Below, piece after piece: positions 9,018-18,617 of a stretch of 64,000 nt of DNA (position 1 is its first letter; every line of letters starts with the position of its first letter). The notes under the pieces are model-generated. The model worked only from the letters and a program-made list of their open reading frames with translations, was not told the DNA's origin and made no database searches. A program made the position numbers and the translations under genes. The stretch comes from Flagellimonas amphidinii. Its GTDB lineage: Bacteria; Bacteroidota; Bacteroidia; Flavobacteriales; Flavobacteriaceae. The stretch spans positions 248,001 to 312,000 of the forward strand of contig NZ_JABFNN010000039.1 of assembly GCF_013090115.1 (NCBI RefSeq), read 5' to 3'.

Positions 9018-10210
9018 TTTCATATAATGAGGCTTTACAAATAGTGCTGGAAACTTGCAAAAACTATGGCAATGAACCGGTAAGTCTAGATGACAGCACT
9101 GGAAGAATATTGGCAGAAACTGTTTTGGCAGATAGAGATTTCCCTCCTTTTGATAGATCCACAAAAGATGGCATTGCTATTCGTTTTGATGGAATTACAT
9201 CTGAATTACCAGAATTTAAAAATACCGGTGTAGCGCAAGCAGGCAACCCACAGCTTGTTTTAGAAAACCCTGATCATTGTTTGGAGGTAATGACAGGCGC
9301 TATTGTACCTCAAAACGCAGATACGGTGGTCATGTATGAACATGTGACCAAAACGGATAAGGGCTTTATCATTAATGAACCGGTTAAAAAAGGGCAGAAT
9401 ATCCATTATAAAGCAAGTGATATTCCAGAGGGAGAAGAATTATTATCTCCTGGGATAAAAATCTCTGCTGCTGAAATTGGGGTACTCGCTTCTGTGGGTA
9501 AACCCAAAGTTTTGGTAAAAAAGCTTCCTAAAATAGCTGTGATTTCCACTGGCAATGAATTGGTGGATGTGCATCAAACTCCAGAACCCTATCAAATTAG
9601 AAAATCCAATTCGCACACCGTTGCTGCTCTATTGCATAAACAAAGTATTTCAGCAAAGATCTTTCATCTAGCAGATAATCCAGAAACCATTCAAAAAATG
9701 GTAAGGACTTTAGTATCTGATTTTGATGTATTACTGCTGAGTGGCGGTGTTTCCAAAGGAAAATTTGATTTTTTACCCGAGGTCTTTGAAGCTCTGGGAG
9801 TAGAAAAATTATTCCACAAAGTGCTGCAACGTCCTGGAAAACCCTTTTGGTATGGAACACACAGAAGCTCTAGCACCATCATTTTTTCATTTCCAGGGAA
9901 TCCAGTATCCACCTTTGTCAATTACCACCTCTACTTTGTGCCATGGCTTAACAAAACTTTGGCACACAGCACATCGCTTTTTACCGTATTTTTAAAGGAT
10001 TCCATTACAAACTCAACCAATCTGACTGTTTTTGTAGGGGTGAAAATCTTTTTCCAAGGGGGTGTCCTATTCGCCAAAAAAGTATCCACAACAGGCTCTG
10101 GCGACTTGGTAAGTCTCTCCAAAGCAGATGGTTTTGTGCAACTAGGACCAGAGGAAGAAGTGGAAGATGGGATGGAAGTGCCATTCATTCCCACAAGAAG
10201 CATTATTTGA
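9014..10210 (+). CDS. moeA: molybdopterin molybdenumtransferase MoeA
   Basis: 398 residues, normal for MoeA. Conserved blocks are 'PFDRSTKDGIAI' (about 45), 'VMTGAIVP', 'AVISTGNELV', 'LLLSGGVSKGKFDF' and 'FSFPGNPVST'. It inserts molybdate into adenylylated molybdopterin. The start overlaps the transporter stop by four bases (ATGA), a sign of translational coupling. No separate MogA/MoaB adenylyltransferase is visible in the window. Confidence 0.95.
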   Translation: MISYNEALQIVLETCKNYGNEPVSLDDSTGRILAETVLADRDFPPFDRSTKDGIAIRFDGITSELPEFKNTGVAQAGNPQLVLENPDHCLEVMTGAIVPQNADTVVMYEHVTKTDKGFIINEPVKKGQNIHYKASDIPEGEELLSPGIKISAAEIGVLASVGKPKVLVKKLPKIAVISTGNELVDVHQTPEPYQIRKSNSHTVAALLHKQSISAKIFHLADNPETIQKMVRTLVSDFDVLLLSGGVSKGKFDFLPEVFEALGVEKLFHKVLQRPGKPFWYGTHRSSSTIIFSFPGNPVSTFVNYHLYFVPWLNKTLAHSTSLFTVFLKDSITNSTNLTVFVGVKIFFQGGVLFAKKVSTTGSGDLVSLSKADGFVQLGPEEEVEDGMEVPFIPTRSII

Positions 10211-10211
10211 T

Positions 10212-11219
10212 ATGACACACGAACTCAAGAACATTGTTCAACAATACGAGAAAAGGCAGGGCAAACATGCTGCTGTTTTGGCCACAGTTGTAGCTTTGGA
10301 TGGTTCATCATACCGCAGACCAGGTGTACGTATGCTTATTTTTGAAAATGATGACATGGTTGGTGCTGTTAGCGGTGGATGTGTGGAAAAAGAGGTGTTG
10401 CGTCAAGCGCAATCCGTTTTTTCTACTGGTGTTTCAAGAATAATGGTCTACGATGGAAGATATCGACTGGGTTGCGAAGGCATTTTATATATTTTGTTGG
10501 AAGTCTTCGCTCCAAACAAAGCATTTTTAACTCTATTTTGGAATACTATTCAGGGTAGGGAATCATTTTCGATTGCATCGTTTTACCGCAAAGAGCAAAG
10601 TGACAATACAAATTACCATACCTATTTTGAGTTTGGCGACAGCTCCTTTCCTGTATCAAATAATTCAACCACAAATACTACTGAACTGGATATTTTTAAG
10701 CAAGAAATGAATCCATGTTTTCAATTGGTGATTATTGGGGCAGAGCATGATGCCGTTCAGTTATGCACATTTGCATCAGCCATGGGATGGGAGGTAACCG
10801 TAGTCGCAAATCCCAAGGAAGAAAAAACTGAAACTGACTTCCCGGGAATACATCAATTGATTCAGACAGACCCTGAGCTTTTCCATTTGGAATTGGACGA
10901 ACAAACCGCTGTAATCATCATGACCCACAGTTTTGTAAAAGATTTGCAATTTCTCATCGCTTTAAAGGAAGAAAGAGCGGCTTATATGGGCTTATTGGGG
11001 CCTTTACGAAGACGTGAAAAACTCTTTGATGAATTGTTGGAACGATGTCCTGATATTTCGGAAGAATTTTTGGAAAACATCCATGGTCCTGCTGGAATTG
11101 ATATTGGAGCCGAAACTCCACAAGAGATTGCTGTTTCCATCTTATCTGAAGTTTTGGCGGTCACCAACAACAAAGAGCCTCAACTTTTGAAACATAAAAT
11201 GGGTAAAATACATACCTAA
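10212..11219 (+). CDS. XdhC/CoxI family molybdenum hydroxylase maturation factor
   Basis: 335 residues from the ATG at 10212, one base after the moeA stop; the longer frame from 10167 only overlaps moeA. The N-terminal XdhC_CoxI block reads 'GSSYRRPGVRM' and 'GAVSGGCVEKEV'. The C-terminal Rossmann part has 'MTHSFVKD' and 'YMGLLGPLRRREKL', ending with 'HGPAGIDIGAETPQEIAVSI'. XdhC proteins bind the cofactor and promote its sulfuration before insertion into xanthine-oxidase-family enzymes, which fits the large subunit in the same operon. Confidence 0.92.
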   Translation: MTHELKNIVQQYEKRQGKHAAVLATVVALDGSSYRRPGVRMLIFENDDMVGAVSGGCVEKEVLRQAQSVFSTGVSRIMVYDGRYRLGCEGILYILLEVFAPNKAFLTLFWNTIQGRESFSIASFYRKEQSDNTNYHTYFEFGDSSFPVSNNSTTNTTELDIFKQEMNPCFQLVIIGAEHDAVQLCTFASAMGWEVTVVANPKEEKTETDFPGIHQLIQTDPELFHLELDEQTAVIIMTHSFVKDLQFLIALKEERAAYMGLLGPLRRREKLFDELLERCPDISEEFLENIHGPAGIDIGAETPQEIAVSILSEVLAVTNNKEPQLLKHKMGKIHT

Positions 11220-11222
11220 TTG

Positions 11223-11810
11223 ATGTCCAATCCATTTGCAATTCTGATTTTGGCTGCTGGTTCTTCTTCCAGAATGAAAGGGGAAATAAAACAAGTATTA
11301 CCTTGGAAGAAAACTACCCTCATTGGACATGCCATAAAACAAGCCACTAAAATCACATCTCATGTTTTTGTGGTTTTAGGCTCAAACGCCAATGTTATTC
11401 AACAAGAAATTCCCTCAGAAGTACAAACCGTATTCAATCCTAATTGGAAAAATGGTATGGGCAGTTCCATAGCTATAGGCGTTGAGCATATCCTCACCTC
11501 TAAACAATCAATACGTGGGCTTTTGATTATGCTATCTGATCAACCTTTATTGGATGCAGCCTACTTGAATGAAATGGTAGATTTTTTTAAAACAGAAAAA
11601 TATACCATTGTTGCCACTTCTTATGGAGAAAAGCTGGGAGTGCCTGCAATTTTCCAAAATTCTGTTTTGAATGAATTGACCGAGCTCCGTAAGGATTTTG
11701 GAGCAAAACAAATCATTAAAAAATACAGCGCTGCTGTAAAAAGTGTAGACCCCAAAGGAAGGGAAATTGATATTGACACTTTAGATACGTACCATAAAAT
11801 GGTCCAATAA
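11223..11810 (+). CDS. mocA: MocA-like molybdenum cofactor nucleotidyltransferase
   Basis: 195 residues. The signature 'LAAGSSSRMKG' near residue 11 is the CTP-type form found in MocA, and 'MLSDQPLLD' holds the metal-binding Asp. ATG 11223 follows a TTG at 11220 that abuts the xdhC stop. It would convert Mo-molybdopterin to the cytosine dinucleotide form used by many IorAB/CoxL-type enzymes. It is the last gene of the ten-gene run. Confidence 0.85.
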   Translation: MSNPFAILILAAGSSSRMKGEIKQVLPWKKTTLIGHAIKQATKITSHVFVVLGSNANVIQQEIPSEVQTVFNPNWKNGMGSSIAIGVEHILTSKQSIRGLLIMLSDQPLLDAAYLNEMVDFFKTEKYTIVATSYGEKLGVPAIFQNSVLNELTELRKDFGAKQIIKKYSAAVKSVDPKGREIDIDTLDTYHKMVQ

Positions 11811-11834
11811 TCTTGAAGTAAGAATACATTCAGT

Positions 11835-11978
11835 CTATTTTTGGAGTTTCGTTTTTTTGGAATCTAAGTCTAAAGTTTCCAAATCTTGAAAAATACCGCA
11901 GGAAATCTGTTTCTTTATCAATGACTTTGTTTTCTTCTGTTTGGCCAAAGTCTCAATTTCCTTATTCAAAAATTGCAT
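11835..11978 (-). CDS. possible small basic protein, 47 residues
   Basis: An open frame from ATG 11978 to TAG 11835 encodes a Lys-rich, partly helical 47-residue peptide ('AKQKKTKSLIKKQI' in the middle). It lies downstream of, and in the same direction as, the GntR gene, with 64 bases between them. No clear ribosome-binding site or known family is visible. It could be a chance frame in AT-rich DNA. Confidence 0.25.
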   Translation of the reverse strand: MQFLNKEIETLAKQKKTKSLIKKQISCGIFQDLETLDLDSKKTKLQK

Positions 11979-12042
11979 ATAAAGTTTTTTAAGGAAACGT
12001 ATTAGTTACATATTTATTTTCCTAATTTACAAAAAGTTAGCT

Positions 12043-12666
12043 TTATATTCTTTTCTCAACATATTCTAAAACAGTCATCCAGTTCATTTTAAGAATTAAG
12101 GTCGCGGTTGGAATATTATTTTCTTCAATCGCTTGAACAATCGCTTCATTTTGATTGTCCATGAGCTGATAAAAGGACATATCTTCAACCAACCCATGTT
12201 CGTAAAACAAAAGCCGCATCTTTAAATTATCCAGTATCTGCAATAAAACTGTATTCTTGCAATTCTTTACCAAAGACTCATGAAATTGAAACCTTAAACG
12301 CAAGCGGGACAATGCTGGGTTGGGAAATTGAGTCTTTCTCAAAATCGATTTTAACAAAGCGCTATCTTCATCAGTAAAAGAAGAACTTTCCAATGCCATT
12401 ATTTCCAATTGGGCAATGGTTTCATAAAGATTCTTTGCTTCTTTTTGACTGAGTTCAGCAACAACAAAACCCCTATTGGGAATAGCTTTGAGAACTTGCG
12501 CATGTTCCAACTGGCTTAAAGCCTCACGTATGGGAGTAACACTAACTCCAATATTTCTGGAAAGTTTGGCAAGATTCACGGTTTCACCAATACTCAATTC
12601 GCCTTGCTGCATTTGGTCCAACAAGTGATCCCGGACCTTATTTCGTAAGATTGAGATACGATTCAT
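12043..12666 (-). CDS. GntR family transcriptional regulator (FCD type)
   Basis: 207 residues from the ATG at 12666; the longer version starts with a TTG five codons earlier. The N-terminal winged helix has 'LRNKVRDHLLDQM' and 'GVSVTPIREALSQLE', the usual recognition helix of FadR/GntR proteins. The rest (about 80-207) is an all-helical effector domain with metal-site-like His residues ('FHESLV', 'YEHGLV'). It is divergent from the DUF2652 gene, and the 212-base gap contains two 'GCATATA' half-sites at about 12712-12731 that could be an operator. The ligand is unknown. Confidence 0.88.
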   Translation of the reverse strand: MNRISILRNKVRDHLLDQMQQGELSIGETVNLAKLSRNIGVSVTPIREALSQLEHAQVLKAIPNRGFVVAELSQKEAKNLYETIAQLEIMALESSSFTDEDSALLKSILRKTQFPNPALSRLRLRFQFHESLVKNCKNTVLLQILDNLKMRLLFYEHGLVEDMSFYQLMDNQNEAIVQAIEENNIPTATLILKMNWMTVLEYVEKRI

Positions 12667-12878
12667 TAGGTTAAGGTACAAATCGTTTTAGGTAACAGCC
12701 AAAATTCAAAGCATATACAATCTGGCATATATCTTTTAGATAAGATTAATTATGTATCTTCTCGATTGTTCCACCTTGTTGGGAAGAGATAAAACGACAA
12801 ACCAATTGATTTCTCCTAAGAAACGGTAAGTTTCGCTTTTGCGGGAAGACTAAACAGCAACTAACTATCAATCAAAAA

Positions 12879-13964
12879 ATGTCAAAATCCCTTTTGTTCA
12901 TTCCAGATATTTCTGGGTATACAAAGTTCATCCAAACAACAGAGGTAGAGCATAGCCAGCATGTCATCTCTGAATTGCTTGAAGTGTTGGTAGATGCTAA
13001 TATTCAATCTTTAAAGCTGGCAGAAATAGAAGGTGACGCACTTTTCTTCTACAAAGAAAACGAAGTTCCATCCCAAGAAAATCTTTTGGCACAAATTGAA
13101 TCCATGTTCACGGCATTTTACAGTCACTTAAAAATGTTGGAAAAGAATCGGATATGCCCTTGCAATGCTTGTGCCACTGCTCCCAATTTGCAATTAAAGA
13201 TCATTGTACACAGCGGGCACATCCAACATATAGAAGTTCAAGGAAATAGAAAACCCTTTGGAAAACAAGTAATTGAAGCGCATAGATTATTAAAAAACTC
13301 TGTGGATAGTGATAATTATGCCTTAATTACCCGGTCGTTGGCCTTGGATATTCAACTTTCCCCATACTATTCCAGTAAAATTTTTAGATTCAGACAGGGT
13401 TCTGATTCCTATGACGATCAAGAAATGGATTATATCTATTCGCTGATCGACCCAAAAGAACTCAAACTAAAAACGGTTCCAGAGCCTAAAAGAATTCATT
13501 TTGATTATCCTCCCCAAATTGTTGTAAAAAAGGATTTTCCCATTTCTGCTGCAAAATTGATGGAATATATTGCCAATTATTCTTACCGTAAGTATTGGCA
13601 ATCGGGAGTAGATAAGCTAGAATATAACCATAATGAGGTTACCCGGATAGGTTCAGAACACACCTGTGTGGTGAATGGAAAACATTTGGATTTCATCACT
13701 ATAACCAAAGAAGTTGATGAAGGGGATTTGGTATATGGAGAATTAACCACAAGTCCCTCATTTATTGATGAGCTTGCACAATTTTATATTTTTCACCCAA
13801 CTTCAGAGAACACCTGCGAGTTAACCATAGAGACCTTTTTAGAGATAAAATCCCCTTTGAAGAGATTTTTAGCCTTATTGATACTCAAAAAATCATTCCA
13901 GAAGAATTTGGGAAAAACTGTGGATAATATGCTACAATTTGCGAAGCAAACCACCTCTGGATAA
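12879..13964 (+). CDS. DUF2652 (cyclase-homology-like) plus SRPBCC domain protein
   Basis: 361 residues. The N-terminal part resembles the class III nucleotide cyclase fold: 'FIPDISGYTKFI' at the start (metal-binding Asp position) and 'EIEGDALFFY' about 50 residues later. This is the DUF2652 signature in Bacteroidota. Two Cys pairs 'CPCNAC' follow near residue 92. The C-terminal half (about 205-355) looks like an SRPBCC/polyketide-cyclase-like domain. Catalytic activity is not assured because the full set of cyclase substrate residues is not evident. The next two genes, on the other strand, also include an SRPBCC protein. Confidence 0.8.
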   Translation: MSKSLLFIPDISGYTKFIQTTEVEHSQHVISELLEVLVDANIQSLKLAEIEGDALFFYKENEVPSQENLLAQIESMFTAFYSHLKMLEKNRICPCNACATAPNLQLKIIVHSGHIQHIEVQGNRKPFGKQVIEAHRLLKNSVDSDNYALITRSLALDIQLSPYYSSKIFRFRQGSDSYDDQEMDYIYSLIDPKELKLKTVPEPKRIHFDYPPQIVVKKDFPISAAKLMEYIANYSYRKYWQSGVDKLEYNHNEVTRIGSEHTCVVNGKHLDFITITKEVDEGDLVYGELTTSPSFIDELAQFYIFHPTSENTCELTIETFLEIKSPLKRFLALLILKKSFQKNLGKTVDNMLQFAKQTTSG

Positions 13965-13966
13965 AA

Positions 13967-14287
13967 TTATTTTCCATCCAAGAAGGCCCCTAAATCCCCT
14001 AAGGCCTTGTCCCAGAACTTTTCGTAGAACATCACCCATTCGGTTACTTGCTTTAACGGATTGGCATCTGCCGTGCAAAACCGTTCTCTGCCTTTAGAAG
14101 TGATTTCAACCAGACCGGCTTCCTCCAAAGTCTTAATGTGTTTGGTTACACCCTGTCTACTAATATCAAACTGACCGGATATCTGTGTAATGGAAAGGGC
14201 AGATGAAGCAATGATCAAGGCGTGAAAAATTTCACGCCTTTTGGGATCTGCTATTGCCTTTAAAACTGTAGTAATTTTATCCTGCAT
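13967..14287 (-). CDS. ArsR family winged-helix regulator
   Basis: 106 residues with the compact ArsR fold: 'LKAIADPKRREIFHAL', the recognition region 'FDISRQGVTKHIKTLEEAGL' and the wing 'TSKGRERFC'. No metal-binding cysteine pair is seen, as in the subgroup that pairs with SRPBCC (AHSA1) genes. It overlaps the end of the SRPBCC gene by 11 bases and is translated second, so the two are co-expressed. Confidence 0.92.
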   Translation of the reverse strand: MQDKITTVLKAIADPKRREIFHALIIASSALSITQISGQFDISRQGVTKHIKTLEEAGLVEITSKGRERFCTADANPLKQVTEWVMFYEKFWDKALGDLGAFLDGK

Positions 14288-14705
14288 GTACTTGTTGTGC
14301 TAAATAGGGGGTGAGCTTATTGATACAACCATCCCATCCCTTGTCAAAACTAGTAAAAAATGATACTGCGGAATCCCCTGGGTATTTTGATATTCCTGAA
14401 TGTTCTAAAAACAACTTGGTACCTTCGGGGGTTTCTTGTAAATCCCATTTCACCACTGTTTCCGTATCTGTGCCTTCCACAATCCATGTATAAATTAAGG
14501 TATAGGGGTCTGCATTTTTAACTTCGCCGGTAATCGCTGTACAACCAGGTTCATCCGTTGCGTTAAAAGTGTATTTGTAACCTTTTTCAGCTTTAAAATC
14601 AGCATTGATAAACCATGTTGAGATTTCTTCGGCTTTTGAAATGGCATCCCATACTTTTTGGATAGGATGCGGGAAAACGTGCTCTTTAGTAATTACATCT
14701 TTCAT
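14277..14705 (-). CDS. SRPBCC / AHSA1 domain protein
   Basis: 142 residues of the START-like AHSA1 type: 'FPHPIQKVWDAISKAEEIS' at the N-terminus, then 'YTFNATDEPGC', 'WDLQETPEGTKL' and C-terminal 'GWDGCINKL'. Such proteins bind hydrophobic ligands and are commonly encoded with an ArsR regulator, as here. First gene of the pair. The region upstream (14706-14804) holds two 'CAACTA(T/A)' repeats around 14733 and 14774 ('tgcaactatatggttgc' and 'tgcaactgtttagttgc'), good operator candidates for the partner regulator. Confidence 0.9.
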   Translation of the reverse strand: MKDVITKEHVFPHPIQKVWDAISKAEEISTWFINADFKAEKGYKYTFNATDEPGCTAITGEVKNADPYTLIYTWIVEGTDTETVVKWDLQETPEGTKLFLEHSGISKYPGDSAVSFFTSFDKGWDGCINKLTPYLAQQVHAG

Positions 14706-14731
14706 TGTATGTATTGTTTTTGATTAATAAT

Positions 14732-14788
14732 GCAACTATATGGTTGCTAATTTACAAAACATCTTAATATATGCAACTGTTTAGTTGC
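14732..14788. promoter_or_regulatory. pair of inverted repeats, candidate ArsR operator
   Basis: Two near-palindromes lie in the 99-base gap upstream of the SRPBCC-ArsR pair: 'gcaactatatggttgc' and 'gcaactgtttagttgc', each with GCAAC/GTTGC-type arms, about 42 bases apart. The spacing and symmetry are typical of dimeric winged-helix operators, and the only regulator next to them is the ArsR gene, so autoregulation is the natural reading. Confidence 0.5.
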
Positions 14789-14804
14789 TTTAATTTTTCT
14801 AAAT

Positions 14805-15254
14805 ATGCCATACATTTATATAAAATCAATTTTTAGTTTGAAAACTACCACAGGATACTCAAAAACGCCACTAGCCAAAAAGTTGGGCATAAAAGAGGGC
14901 TTTTCTATCTTACTGGTTAATGCTCCTTCCCATTATTGGGAGTTGTTTGATACAATACCAGACCATCTAAACATCAAAACCAAAACAGTAGGGGAGGTGG
15001 ATTTTATACATCTATTTTGTACCTCTTTTGATGAGCTTCAGAAAATTTCAATTTCACTTAAAGATACACTTAAAAAAACGGGGATGCTTTGGGTGAGTTG
15101 GCCCAAAGGTTCCTCCAAAATCCAGACCGACCTTAAACGAGACCCTATTCGAGAACATTTACTATCCATAGGTTTGGTGGACACTAAAGTAGCTGCTGTT
15201 GATGAAGATTGGAGCGGACTAAAGTTTGTTTTTCGGCTAAAGGATAGAACGTAG
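14805..15254 (+). CDS. DUF3052 family protein
   Basis: 149 residues. The block 'TGYSKTPLAKKLGIKEG' near residue 17 is the DUF3052 signature, followed by 'VNAPSHYWELF', 'FIHLFC' and 'MLWVSWPKGSSK'. The ending 'VAAVDEDWSGLKFVFR' is also typical. The family has no established biochemical role; it is a small soluble protein. The first 15 residues look atypical, so the start may lie a little further in. Confidence 0.85.
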   Translation: MPYIYIKSIFSLKTTTGYSKTPLAKKLGIKEGFSILLVNAPSHYWELFDTIPDHLNIKTKTVGEVDFIHLFCTSFDELQKISISLKDTLKKTGMLWVSWPKGSSKIQTDLKRDPIREHLLSIGLVDTKVAAVDEDWSGLKFVFRLKDRT

Positions 15255-15357
15255 GACATCTTTTAGTTCAAGTTACAGTTTTTTCACATTTTTTTTAGAA
15301 TCATGGCAATAGCTTTTGGTTAACTTACAGCACTAATTCAACCAAAAAACATTATAC

Positions 15358-18300
15358 ATGAAACAAAACTATTCTAAAATCTTTCCTGCTCTTCTATTAT
15401 TTATTTCCTGCTCTCTTCAACTTTTCGCCCAAAACACAGATTCCACTACTTACTCTGGATTGGAATTTCGTAGTATTGGTCCTGCATTAACTTCTGGTAG
15501 AATTGCCGACATTGCCATTCACCCTAAGAATGAAAGTGTTTGGTACGTAGCTGTAGGTTCTGGTGGGGTTTGGAAAACAATCAACGCTGGTACTACTTGG
15601 AAACCCATTTTTGACAAACAGACCTGTTATTCCATCGGATGTGTTACAATAGACCCCAATAATCCCAGCACGGTCTGGGTAGGTACTGGGGAAAACGTGG
15701 GTGGAAGACACGTCGGCTTTGGTGATGGTATTTATGTGAGCCATGATGAGGGTAACACTTGGAAAAACGTAGGCTTGAAATCCTCAGAACACATTTCCAA
15801 GATTATTGTACACCCTGCCAACTCCAATGTGGTATGGGCTGCTGTCCAAGGTCCTCTTTGGAGCAAAGGTGGAGAAAGAGGCCTCTACAAATCCACTGAT
15901 GGGGGGAAAAGTTGGAAAAAAACCTTGGGCAACAATGAATGGACCGGGGTAACCGATATTGTTATTGACCCAACCAATCCTGATGTGCTGTATGCTGCCA
16001 CTTGGGATAGACATAGAACAGTTGCTGCCTACATGGGTGGAGGTCCTGGCTCTGGAATCCACAAATCCATTGATGGTGGAGAAACTTGGACAAAACTCAC
16101 CAGCGGTATTCCAACATCCAATTTGGGGAAAATAGGATTGGCCATTTCTCCTTTCGATAATGAAACCATTTATGCAGCTATAGAATTGGACCGTAAAAAA
16201 GGAGGCCTTTTCATCTCAAAAAATCAAGGAGCCTCATGGTCCAAACAATCTGATGCAGTTTCAGGTGGAACTGGACCTCACTATTATCAAGAACTATATG
16301 CTTCGCCCCATCAAAATGGAAAATTGTATTTGATGAGCAATACTGTCCAGATTTCAGATGACCATGGTAAGCATTTTGAGTTCATGAACGAGGACAAAAA
16401 GCACGTGGACAGCCATGCCATGGCCTTTAAAAAATCAGACCCCGATTATGTTTTATTTGGTACAGACGGAGGTTTGTACGAATCCTATGATTTAACCAAA
16501 ACTTGGAGGTTTTTTGCCAATCTTCCTCTAACGCAATACTATAAAATAGCTGTGGATGATGCCGAGCCTTTCTATCATATTTATGGTGGTACCCAGGACA
16601 ATGGTTCCCATGGAGGTCCTTCACGCACTAAGAGTAGCGTTGGAATCTTAAATTCTGATTGGTGGATTACCTTAGGTGCAGATGGACATCAATCAGCCAC
16701 AGAACCGGGCAATCCTGACATTACTTATGGAGAATTTCAACAAGGTTGGCTTTGGAGAATTGATCAAACTACTGGTGAAACAGTATACATTCAACCCCAA
16801 CCAGCAGCCGGAGATCCTTACGAACGTTTCAATTGGGATGCTCCTATTTTGGTAAGCCCACATAACCCAAAACGCTTGTACTTTGCTTCTTATCGTGTAT
16901 GGAAATCTGAAAATCGTGGTGATGATTGGACTTCAATTTCTTCAGACTTGACAAGAAATGAAGAACGCCTTTCGCTCCCAATTTTGGGGAGACAGCAAAG
17001 CTGGGACAACCCTTGGGATGTAGCGGCCATGTCCAACTACAACACCATAACCTCACTGGCGGAGTCACCAGTACAAGAAGGATTGATTTATGCTGGAACA
17101 GACGATGGTATTCTTCAAGTTACCGAAAATGGAGGGAGTAGCTGGAGGAAAATCATGCTCGGTAACATCAAAGGCGTTCCCAATAGAGCTTTTGTAAACG
17201 ATGTTAGAGCTGACCTTTATGATGCCAATACGGTTTATTTGCTATTGGATAACCACAAAGAAGGTGACTTTAAACCTTACGTTCTAAAAAGTACCGATAG
17301 AGGAAATACTTGGAGTTTGATCAATGGAAATCTACCCAAGCGATTATTGACTTGGAGGATTGTGCAAGATCATAAAAAGCCTGGCCTTTTGTTCTTGGCT
17401 TCTGAGTTCGGGGTCTACTTTACCAAAAATAGTGGTGGTAGTTGGATCAAATTGGATGGCGGACTCCCAACCATTTCATTTAGAGATATCACTATCCAAC
17501 GTAGAGAAGATGATTTGGTAGCAGGTTCTTTCGGTAGAGGTATTTATATATTGGATGATATTTCCGCTTTGCGTGATTTTGATGCTTCCAAAAAAGATGC
17601 AACGCTTTTTAAAGTAAAACCAGCGTATTGGTACATTCAAAAAGATGGGGTGTATGGCCAAGGGCATTCAGAATATGCAGCCAAAAACCCACCTTATGGA
17701 GCCACATTCACTTATTTCCTACCTGAAAAGCTAACCAGCTTAAAGGAAGTAAGAACCAAAAAGGAAAAAGACCTGAACAAACAAAAGAGCAATATTGCTT
17801 TCCCAGGTTGGGGGGCTTTGGCTGATGAAACCAATCAAGAGCAACCTGCCATTGAACTTTTGGTTAAGGATAGCAATGGTAATGTTGTAAACACTGTTAG
17901 TGGCACCAACAAAAAAGGATTCAACAGAGTTGCGTGGAATTTAACGTATGCGGATAGAGCAGGAATTCCCTTGAAAAAACCAAGCGGTGGTGGAGATGAC
18001 TTTTTTGGATCACCTTATTTAGCCACTCCCGGCAATTACACCGTAGAATTGTACAAACGTGTTGATGGAGAACTAAAAATGCTTTCAGAACCACAAACAT
18101 TTATAGTACAACCGTTGGAAAAAGGAGCTTTGCCATCTAAACCTACTGCCGAAATTGATGCCTTTAGGCAAGGATTCCAAAAATTCCAGCAAGACCTTAC
18201 AGCCACCAACAAGGTTTTGGAACGAAGTTTGGCCCAGGTCGATGCCATGAAGCGCGCCCTGGATGAAGCTGAAAGACCTAGTGCAGCACTTTCAACAAAA

Positions 18301-18609
18301 ATCTATAATGCCAAAGTTCAATTATTGTCCATAAATGCACAACTGAAAGGAAATCCTGCTAAGAATGAGATTGGGGAAAACAATGCCCTGTCTCCAGAGG
18401 ATGGCTCTTTTATAGGCTATGTGGCCTTGGGCAACACTTATGGACCTACGGGCAATCAAAAAACGGCTATGCAAAGAGCTAAAAGCCAGCTTCAGGATAT
18501 TAAAAAGGAGTTGACCGTTTTGGTGAAAAATACATTACCGGCTCTAGAATCTGAACTGAAAGCTGCTGGGGCTCCTTGGATTGAAGGTCAAGGTCTTATT
18601 CAAGATTAA
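15358..18609 (+). CDS. exported Asp-box (BNR/VPS10-like) beta-propeller protein
   Basis: 1083 residues with a signal peptide ('LLLFISCSLQLFAQ'). Residues about 30-740 contain at least seven Asp-box motifs of the form S-x-D-x-G-x-T-W: 'SHDEGNTW', 'STDGGKSW', 'SIDGGETW', 'SKNQGASW', 'NGGSSWR', 'STDRGNTW', 'KNSGGSW'. These indicate one or two seven-bladed propellers as in sortilin-like or glycosyl-hydrolase-like proteins. A beta domain (about 780-920) and a helical C-terminal region (about 935-1083) follow. No glycosidase acid pair can be named. It is followed after eight bases by an exported methyltransferase-like gene. Confidence 0.88.
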   Translation: MKQNYSKIFPALLLFISCSLQLFAQNTDSTTYSGLEFRSIGPALTSGRIADIAIHPKNESVWYVAVGSGGVWKTINAGTTWKPIFDKQTCYSIGCVTIDPNNPSTVWVGTGENVGGRHVGFGDGIYVSHDEGNTWKNVGLKSSEHISKIIVHPANSNVVWAAVQGPLWSKGGERGLYKSTDGGKSWKKTLGNNEWTGVTDIVIDPTNPDVLYAATWDRHRTVAAYMGGGPGSGIHKSIDGGETWTKLTSGIPTSNLGKIGLAISPFDNETIYAAIELDRKKGGLFISKNQGASWSKQSDAVSGGTGPHYYQELYASPHQNGKLYLMSNTVQISDDHGKHFEFMNEDKKHVDSHAMAFKKSDPDYVLFGTDGGLYESYDLTKTWRFFANLPLTQYYKIAVDDAEPFYHIYGGTQDNGSHGGPSRTKSSVGILNSDWWITLGADGHQSATEPGNPDITYGEFQQGWLWRIDQTTGETVYIQPQPAAGDPYERFNWDAPILVSPHNPKRLYFASYRVWKSENRGDDWTSISSDLTRNEERLSLPILGRQQSWDNPWDVAAMSNYNTITSLAESPVQEGLIYAGTDDGILQVTENGGSSWRKIMLGNIKGVPNRAFVNDVRADLYDANTVYLLLDNHKEGDFKPYVLKSTDRGNTWSLINGNLPKRLLTWRIVQDHKKPGLLFLASEFGVYFTKNSGGSWIKLDGGLPTISFRDITIQRREDDLVAGSFGRGIYILDDISALRDFDASKKDATLFKVKPAYWYIQKDGVYGQGHSEYAAKNPPYGATFTYFLPEKLTSLKEVRTKKEKDLNKQKSNIAFPGWGALADETNQEQPAIELLVKDSNGNVVNTVSGTNKKGFNRVAWNLTYADRAGIPLKKPSGGGDDFFGSPYLATPGNYTVELYKRVDGELKMLSEPQTFIVQPLEKGALPSKPTAEIDAFRQGFQKFQQDLTATNKVLERSLAQVDAMKRALDEAERPSAALSTKIYNAKVQLLSINAQLKGNPAKNEIGENNALSPEDGSFIGYVALGNTYGPTGNQKTAMQRAKSQLQDIKKELTVLVKNTLPALESELKAAGAPWIEGQGLIQD

Positions 18610-18617
18610 GCCCCTCA

